This document shows positions 58,707 through 64,000 of a DNA stretch of 64,000 nucleotides, piece after piece. The position numbers were made by a program, and so were the translations under genes. Within the stretch, counting starts at the first letter, position 1, and each line of letters opens with the position of its first letter. The stretch is from Eucommia ulmoides. Lineage: Eukaryota > Streptophyta > Magnoliopsida > Garryales > Eucommiaceae. The notes under the pieces were generated by a model that was not told the DNA's origin, made no database searches, and worked only from the letters and a program-made list of their open reading frames with translations. The stretch is from contig CM028335.1 of assembly GCA_016647705.1 (NCBI GenBank), positions 18,640,905-18,704,904 of the forward strand, read 5' to 3'.

Positions 58707-59737
58707 TGAATATAGGCCCTCATTTTATCCCGAGTTCTTAGACACAAGGGTCTGTTGGTGTAGTATATAAGTATATATGTATATACGTGTGTTTATTTAG
58801 CTACAAAAGGAAAAACAAATACGATGTTCTTGGGGAGCATCGTATAGACTATGTACAACTTATGGTGTGAATAGTCATTTTGCTCGTATCCGCATGTGTT
58901 TTTACCATATGGTTGGATGAGTTGATGTTTTTGAATGCTCTTGAATGTGTTTTGTATGATTTAACCCTAGTTTGGTTGTTATGGTTAACATTAGGTGTTT
59001 GTTTGAAGTTCTTGATAAATCAAATGCTTTTTGGATTGTTCTTAGGGTTTATTTGATTTTTATGGGTTTTATGTGTTAAGAATATGAAAGTAAGTATATT
59101 ATTTACAAGAACCTACTATATACAAAACAATATACACAAAATTAACCAAGAATCATAGGGGGTATGGTAGAAACATACCTATTTAGGGGATGTGGTCTTC
59201 CCTAAGTATTTACCTCATTCTCCTTGATTGGTGGTTGGACGGTGGTTGATCGGTGGTCGCGGTTCTTTGAGTTCTTAGTTAAGAACCCAAGAACAACAAC
59301 CTACTTAGAGGATGTGGTCGTCCCTAAGTAGCCTTCCTGCTTTTCTTCTTGGCTGGATGTTGATCAGTGATCGTCGATCCTTGAAATTATTATTCTAAGA
59401 ACTTCAAGAATTCCTTCCACAATTGGATTTTGACAGAATAATGATGTTTTTTTTGAGAAATCCACTTTAGAGGCCCAGGACCCGAGATATATGCTCGAGT
59501 TTAGAGAGAGAAGCTAGGCCTTCAAGTCTTGAAATTTATGAAAATAGGGCCCCTATTTATAGGCCTGGTATACCTGTGCATTGATCAATGGGTATGTATA
59601 TTTGGTTGTTTTTATATATTGTGCAGTGTGAACTTAGGTAGAAATTCATTCCCTTTAAACCTGAGTTTAAAATTTATTTGAACTTATACTTGATTTGACA
59701 CTGATTGGGCGGGAGAAAATGCAGTGTCTATAACTGC
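58707..59737 (-). mobile_element. Probable Ty3/gypsy (Tat/Ogre-like) 3' LTR
   Basis: On the minus strand, AGAGGGGCAG (polypurine-like, about 59733-59742) is followed by TTATAGACACTGCATTTTC, a form of the TGTAGACACCGCATTTT start seen in some plant Ty3/gypsy LTRs. Inside is a TATA-like CTATAAATAGGGG (about 59554-59566), then a CTCTCTCTAAACTCGAG leader-like stretch. Short inverted repeats TTAGGGGA/TCCCTAA lie near 59195-59215 and 59305-59330. Borders are approximate and the far end abuts the truncated LTR at 58706. Confidence 0.5.
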
Positions 59738-60199
59738 CCCTCTTTGTCATGCGAGTTTACTCGTAATGACAAAGAAGGAGACACTAACATTTTGTTCCAC
59801 TAGACATGAGATTTAAAGAAAATTATTTGAATCTATCATAAAGGATGAAAACATACCTGATCCTGGAGCAATCAATGAGGATGACAATTGATCACTTCTA
59901 CCCTTGTGTACTTCATAGGTTGACGAATAATCAACCCTGAAATACTACGCTGGAAGGATGGTGACACATCTGATTCCTGTTTATCTACACTCCTAGAAAA
60001 TGGTGATGTACCTAATCCAATAGGGCACGGTGAGGATGACACTTTATACAAGCCCTCTTGATGACTATGTTGCTGTCGTATTGTACTATTGATTGCTAGT
60101 ACAATTTTGGTTGCCATGGTTGTATTGGCTACTATTGTGTTTGGTTGCTAATATAGTATTGGCTGCTATTATTGTGTTGGCTGCTTTCAGCATTAGTAT
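59738..60199. other. Internal 3' region of the gypsy-like element, no gene
   Basis: Non-coding between the LTR and the minisatellite. It includes a short direct repeat of the form TATTGGCTGCTATT at about 60125-60180. An 81-codon minus-strand frame at 59872-60117 matches nothing I know. Confidence 0.4.
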
Positions 60200-61495
60200 T
60201 GCTTCTATCACTGAGGATAGGGATTGCTTCTATCATTGAAGATAGGGAATACTTCTATTAATAAAAATAAAGATTGCTTCTATTAATGTAGATAGGTATT
60301 GCTTCCATAAATGAAGATGCGAATTTGCTTCTATCAATAAAGATAGAAATTGCTTCTATCAATGAAGATAAGAATTGCTTCTATCACTGAAGATAGAGAT
60401 TGCTTCTATCAATGAATATAGGTGTTGATCCTAAGATTTTGATGGACAATTAAAGGTTGATATTTTTGGTGGAATTACGGTTTGATTAAGTGTTTCAGTT
60501 TATTAGTTCCAAATGATGAAGATATGATGATAAAGATGATGAAAGATTAAGAGGTTGAAGAATTTAAAGAATCTAGGAAAAACAACTAAGGTTAAATTTC
60601 AACTCTTAATATCCCAATTAGGATCACACACTACACAAAAAGAGTTTTAAATAATTTTTTATAAATATGTGTGTTTTTGATAGGATCCTAATTAGCTAAA
60701 TTATTTGCTCTTATGTGTAATTGAAAAAAGAAATATTAATAATTGATTAAAATTGAATTTAAGTATTTAGTGGAGCTAACTAAGAAAAGAAATTGGTTAA
60801 ATGGGCGAAAACGTCAATGAAAATGGATTAAAAATGAATTGAGAGAAGTGTTCCAACATCCTAAGTCGACAGGTAAGTCGACCAGAGTATAGAAGAAAAA
60901 GTCTCTGTATCTCTTAGTCGACAGGTAGGTTGACCTGTGCTTAAATGTGAACTCTCTGTATCTATAAGTCGATTGAAAGGTCGACCCGTGTAGAGAAATA
61001 TAACTCTCTAAATCTCTAGGTTGACAGATAGGTCGACTGATGGGCACATAATCTTTGACTTGGCTACATCCTGAATCGATCGGTCGACAACTGATCTTGG
61101 TCGGTCGACTTATGGGTCTGTTTCAGGATATTATGGAATTTCGGATTTTATTCAGAAAGTAGCCGTTGCTAGCTGTTTTTTGGTTAGGATTCATGAGAAA
61201 TATTAGGGATTTAATATTATTCGAGATATGCAACACATATTATGATATTCCTATAGATTTGGTTCATTAAGTTTGGATATTTTTTAATTTGATACATATA
61301 ATTATTTCTATTATATTTAATTGTGATTGAGAAATATTTGAGGGACTTAATTGAGAAATTTAAAATCTATAATTAAGTGATTTGAACCATAATGAAGTCT
61401 TAATGATATAAGGGGTCTATAAGAGCAATTAATTGTCATAACAAATGAGAACTAACTGTTAGAGAGCTTATTTTAATCCTATTTATATAGACCTG

Positions 61496-61529
<34 letters not shown>

Positions 61530-62890
61530 TATCAGAAAGAGAGATTAAGAGAGATTAAGAGTATTATACTGAGTTTTTTTAAGAGAAATCATATTGAAAA
61601 TTGTGAGAGATTTTCTAAGAGTTATTCTTGAAATGATTTGCTGTGAATCATTGCTGCTACCGAATCTGAAGTAACATCGCTATAATTATTCTTTCGGTGG
61701 ATTTCGGGTGAGATCTTTCCAAATTAATTTTTATTTAGTATTACTTGTTTACATTTGGAATTTGATCTTTAGAAATTGTTTTCTGATTTTTTATTGAAAA
61801 ATATTTTTTAAACAATTTCTTGAATCAATCTGATTATGTGCTTAATTATGTGCTACCCATTTTTTTTTGTTTAAAATCAGATTTTGAATATCTCACTTTT
61901 CTATCACTAGTTTTGAGATATTAGTTGAGTTTTAATTTATTTGGGGTGATAGAAGCTCCGAGTTAGAAAAACCAGTTGTTATTTTTTAATTGGTGAGTTG
62001 AGTGACTGATTAAATACAGTTGGGAGTATTTAATCTAAGGGTCGCTGGTTTCAATCTCTTCTTGTAAAGAGATTGAGGTAGTAATTCTTCCTGAATTGAT
62101 TTATTTTGAGAGAATTTTGTAACGGTTCAATCCTTATCGGGTAAAAGGATACTTGAAGTGTTTGTGAGGTTTTGATTCTTTAGTCTTTGTGTTAAAACTA
62201 ATTAGGTTATTCTTGAGCCTGTAAAAAGTAGAAGTTATTCCTAAGCCTGCGAAAAGGAAATTTTATAAAGGTTGATTCTGAGCCTGTAAAAGAATCTTTG
62301 TGAGGGTTTAGTTCCTACATTTAAAGAGATCTTGAGTTTAGTGAGTACGACTCTCCGTGGGGCTCGGAGGACTGGATTAGCCAAGAGTAGCTTGGTGAAC
62401 CAGTATAAATTTCTGGTGTGCTGCTATCTTTACATTTTTTTTTTATTATTTGGTGTGCACCTAGTTGATTTTACATTTTCGCTGTGATATAAAGATAATA
62501 ATTAATTTAGGATTAAAATTAATTATTTGGGTTATTAAAGTATTTTTTCTCTGATAATTTTTTAACTACCCAATTCACCCCCCTTCTTGGGTATTTCACT
62601 GGGCCAACAATAGGGATTGCTTCTATCACAGAAGATAGATATTTTTTCTATCAATTAAGATAGGGATTGCTTCCATCAATGAAGATAGGGATTGCTTCTA
62701 TCAATGAAGATAGGGATTACTTCTATCACGAAAGATATGGATTGCTTCTATCAATAAAGATATGGATTGCTTCTATAAATGAAGATAGGGATTGCTTCTA
62801 TCAATGAAGATAGGGATTGCTTCGATCACGGAAGATAGGGATTAATTTTATCAATGAAGATAGGGATTGCTTCTATCAATGAAGATAGTG
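60200..62890. repeat. 25-bp minisatellite split by a solo LTR
   Basis: The unit is GGGATTGCTTCTATCAATGA followed by AGATA, with about nine units at 60200-60422 and about eleven at 62610-62890. Each contains CTATC-AATGAA-GATAG, a 5-bp inverted repeat. Variants change the loop (AATGAA, ACTGAA, ACGGAA, AATAAA) more than the stem. Minisatellites before the 3' LTR are known for Ogre-type elements, which fits the LTR call at 58707. Confidence 0.85.
60423..62609 (+). mobile_element. Solo LTR, TGTTGATCC family, inside the minisatellite
   Basis: It starts TGTTGATCCTAAGATTTTG and ends ACTGGGCCAACA. Identical 5-bp flanks ATAGG lie at 60418-60422 and 62610-62614, both part of the minisatellite unit. 2187 bp. 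It closely follows the copy at 44050-46175, including GTCGACC inverted motifs (about 60860-61110). It has a T27 run at about 61499-61526. Confidence 0.95.
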
Positions 62891-62912
62891 ATTGGTTGCT
62901 ATTGATTCCTAG

Positions 62913-64000
62913 GTTTTGATGAACAATTAAGTGTTGATGTTTTTGGTGGAACTAATGTGTTTGTTGAGTGTTTCAGAAAAGAGTTCCATATAAGTTGTTT
63001 AAAGTTGAAAACATCATGAAGAAAATATAAAGGGTGCAATGATGAACGCATTGAAGAAATGAAGAGCTGTGAAGACCTTGAAGAAATTAGAAAAGAGTTC
63101 CATATAAGTTATTTAAAGTTGAAGGCATCATGAAAAAAATGTAAAGGGTGCAAAGATGGATGCATTAAAGAAATGAAGAGTTGTGAAGACCTTGAAGAAA
63201 TTAGGTAAAAACAACTTTATACTTTTATACTCTTAATGCAATCCGAATTAAGATTACACACAACACTATTAAACAAGTTATCTTTATGTGTGCTTGAAAT
63301 GATAAAATTTAGGATCTTAATTAAAGATTTGATAGTGAAAATGAAAATGATAATTGACCTAATTGAAAATAAGGTTTAAAGCATAAAAAATTGAATTTTA
63401 AGGTCAATTCAGTTAACCGAGAAAAGAAATCAGTTAATTGCATCAAATAGTGTGTTTTGGAGTTGAAATATTAAAGGAAAGGGTCACTCAGGTTCAATCG
63501 GTTAATCGATTAGAAAGAATCGATTAATTGTTTGAATCAGTGAGGTTTTCAGAGCTAAATGGAATGAGCCTACAACGATCGGTCAACCGAACGAAGATAA
63601 TCAGTCAACCGATTGGATTTGAGATTTTGGTAGGGAAAGGCTCTAAAACAACCAGTCAATCGATTAGGAGAAAATCGATTAACCGATTGAGTTGAATTTT
63701 TGTTGGGATGAGGCTCTGCATCAATCAGTTAACAAAACGGGGTGTATCGGCCAACTGACTAGCATTTATGGTTTGGCCTGGTTTCGGTGCTGTATCAATT
63801 GGTCAACCGAACATCAGGGGTCGGTCAACTGACTGTTTCGGTTGTAATTTTGAGGAACTTGGTCCTGGTAAAAAACTAGCCGTTTTTTATGATTCCAAGG
63901 GAGAGATTTGGGGGACCTAATCTTATTAAAGATATGGTACATATATTTTGATATCCATATTGATTTGGTCCACATAATTCATGATTCTCTCTATTTAAGT
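62913..64000 (+). mobile_element. LTR of a diverged TGTTGATCC subfamily, cut by the window end
   Basis: From about 62913, TTGATTCCTAGGTTTTGATG and GGAACTAATGTG parallel the family start. An internal tandem duplication of about 110 bp (62980-63090 and 63092-63195) carries GAGTTCCATATAAGTT and GAAGACCTTGAAGAAATTAG. The inverted motif array here uses GGTTAATCGATTAGAAAG- and GGTCAACCGA-type sequence (63490-63840). The end lies outside the window. Confidence 0.65.

Noticed and set aside
59872-60117. 81-codon minus-strand frame
   Set aside because: No recognisable domain, lies in a non-coding 3' zone of a probable gypsy-like element next to tandem repeats.

Overview
The window is nuclear DNA of a flowering plant, most likely a eudicot. 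It is AT-rich and has one large spliced gene with GT-AG introns. The rest is dominated by nested LTR retrotransposons, LINE relics, a tRNA-derived SINE and several families of short terminal-inverted-repeat (TIR) elements. No bacterial-style operons, CRISPR arrays or intact RNA genes were found.

The only functional-looking gene is a family-A sucrose-phosphate synthase on the minus strand, 18634-34528. I resolved 13 coding exons totalling 3138 bp including the stop, giving 1045 residues with no frameshift or premature stop. All splice borders are GT-AG. The gene makes sucrose-6-phosphate from UDP-glucose and fructose-6-phosphate in the cytosol. Its introns are insertion sites: intron 2 holds a TIR element, a SINE with a 17-bp target duplication and a 28-bp remnant of an RTE LINE. 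Intron 11 holds a hAT-like element and a nested pair of TIR elements. Intron 12 holds an antisense RTE LINE that was itself split by a Harbinger-like element. A further small TIR element lies a few bases past the stop codon.

Left flank (1-18.4 kb): minus-strand LTR material (TGTTGAC type) interrupted by a collapsed LTR element (535-2214); two tandem copies of a decayed minus-strand transposon gene (about 3.4-4.6 and 7.0-8.0 kb); then a Ty1/copia relic (gag, zinc knuckle, protease, GAG-pre-integrase). The copia gag is split by a long solo LTR (9347-14141), which carries another solo LTR inside it (11618-13337). A LINE fragment and gene-free AT-rich DNA follow.

Right flank (34.5-64 kb): a GC-richer segment with a decayed copy of mitochondrial trnK, probably a nuclear mitochondrial insertion; several TIR elements; a minus-strand L1-type LINE with RT, zf-RVT and RNase H, split by a solo LTR (44050-46175); and then a nest of one LTR family (ends TGATAGG...CTACCA, primer site matching tRNA-Asp). 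In that nest a plus-strand element (48694-55657) sits inside a minus-strand relative (46844 to about 58706), and a solo LTR sits inside its 3' LTR. The window ends with a probable Tat/Ogre-like 3' LTR, a 25-bp minisatellite split by a solo LTR, and an LTR that runs off the end.

None of the mobile elements looks autonomous. The most unusual recurring signal is that three distinct LTR families each carry an array of short inverted repeats near mid-LTR. The arms are kept while the cores, or the whole sequence, differ from copy to copy.
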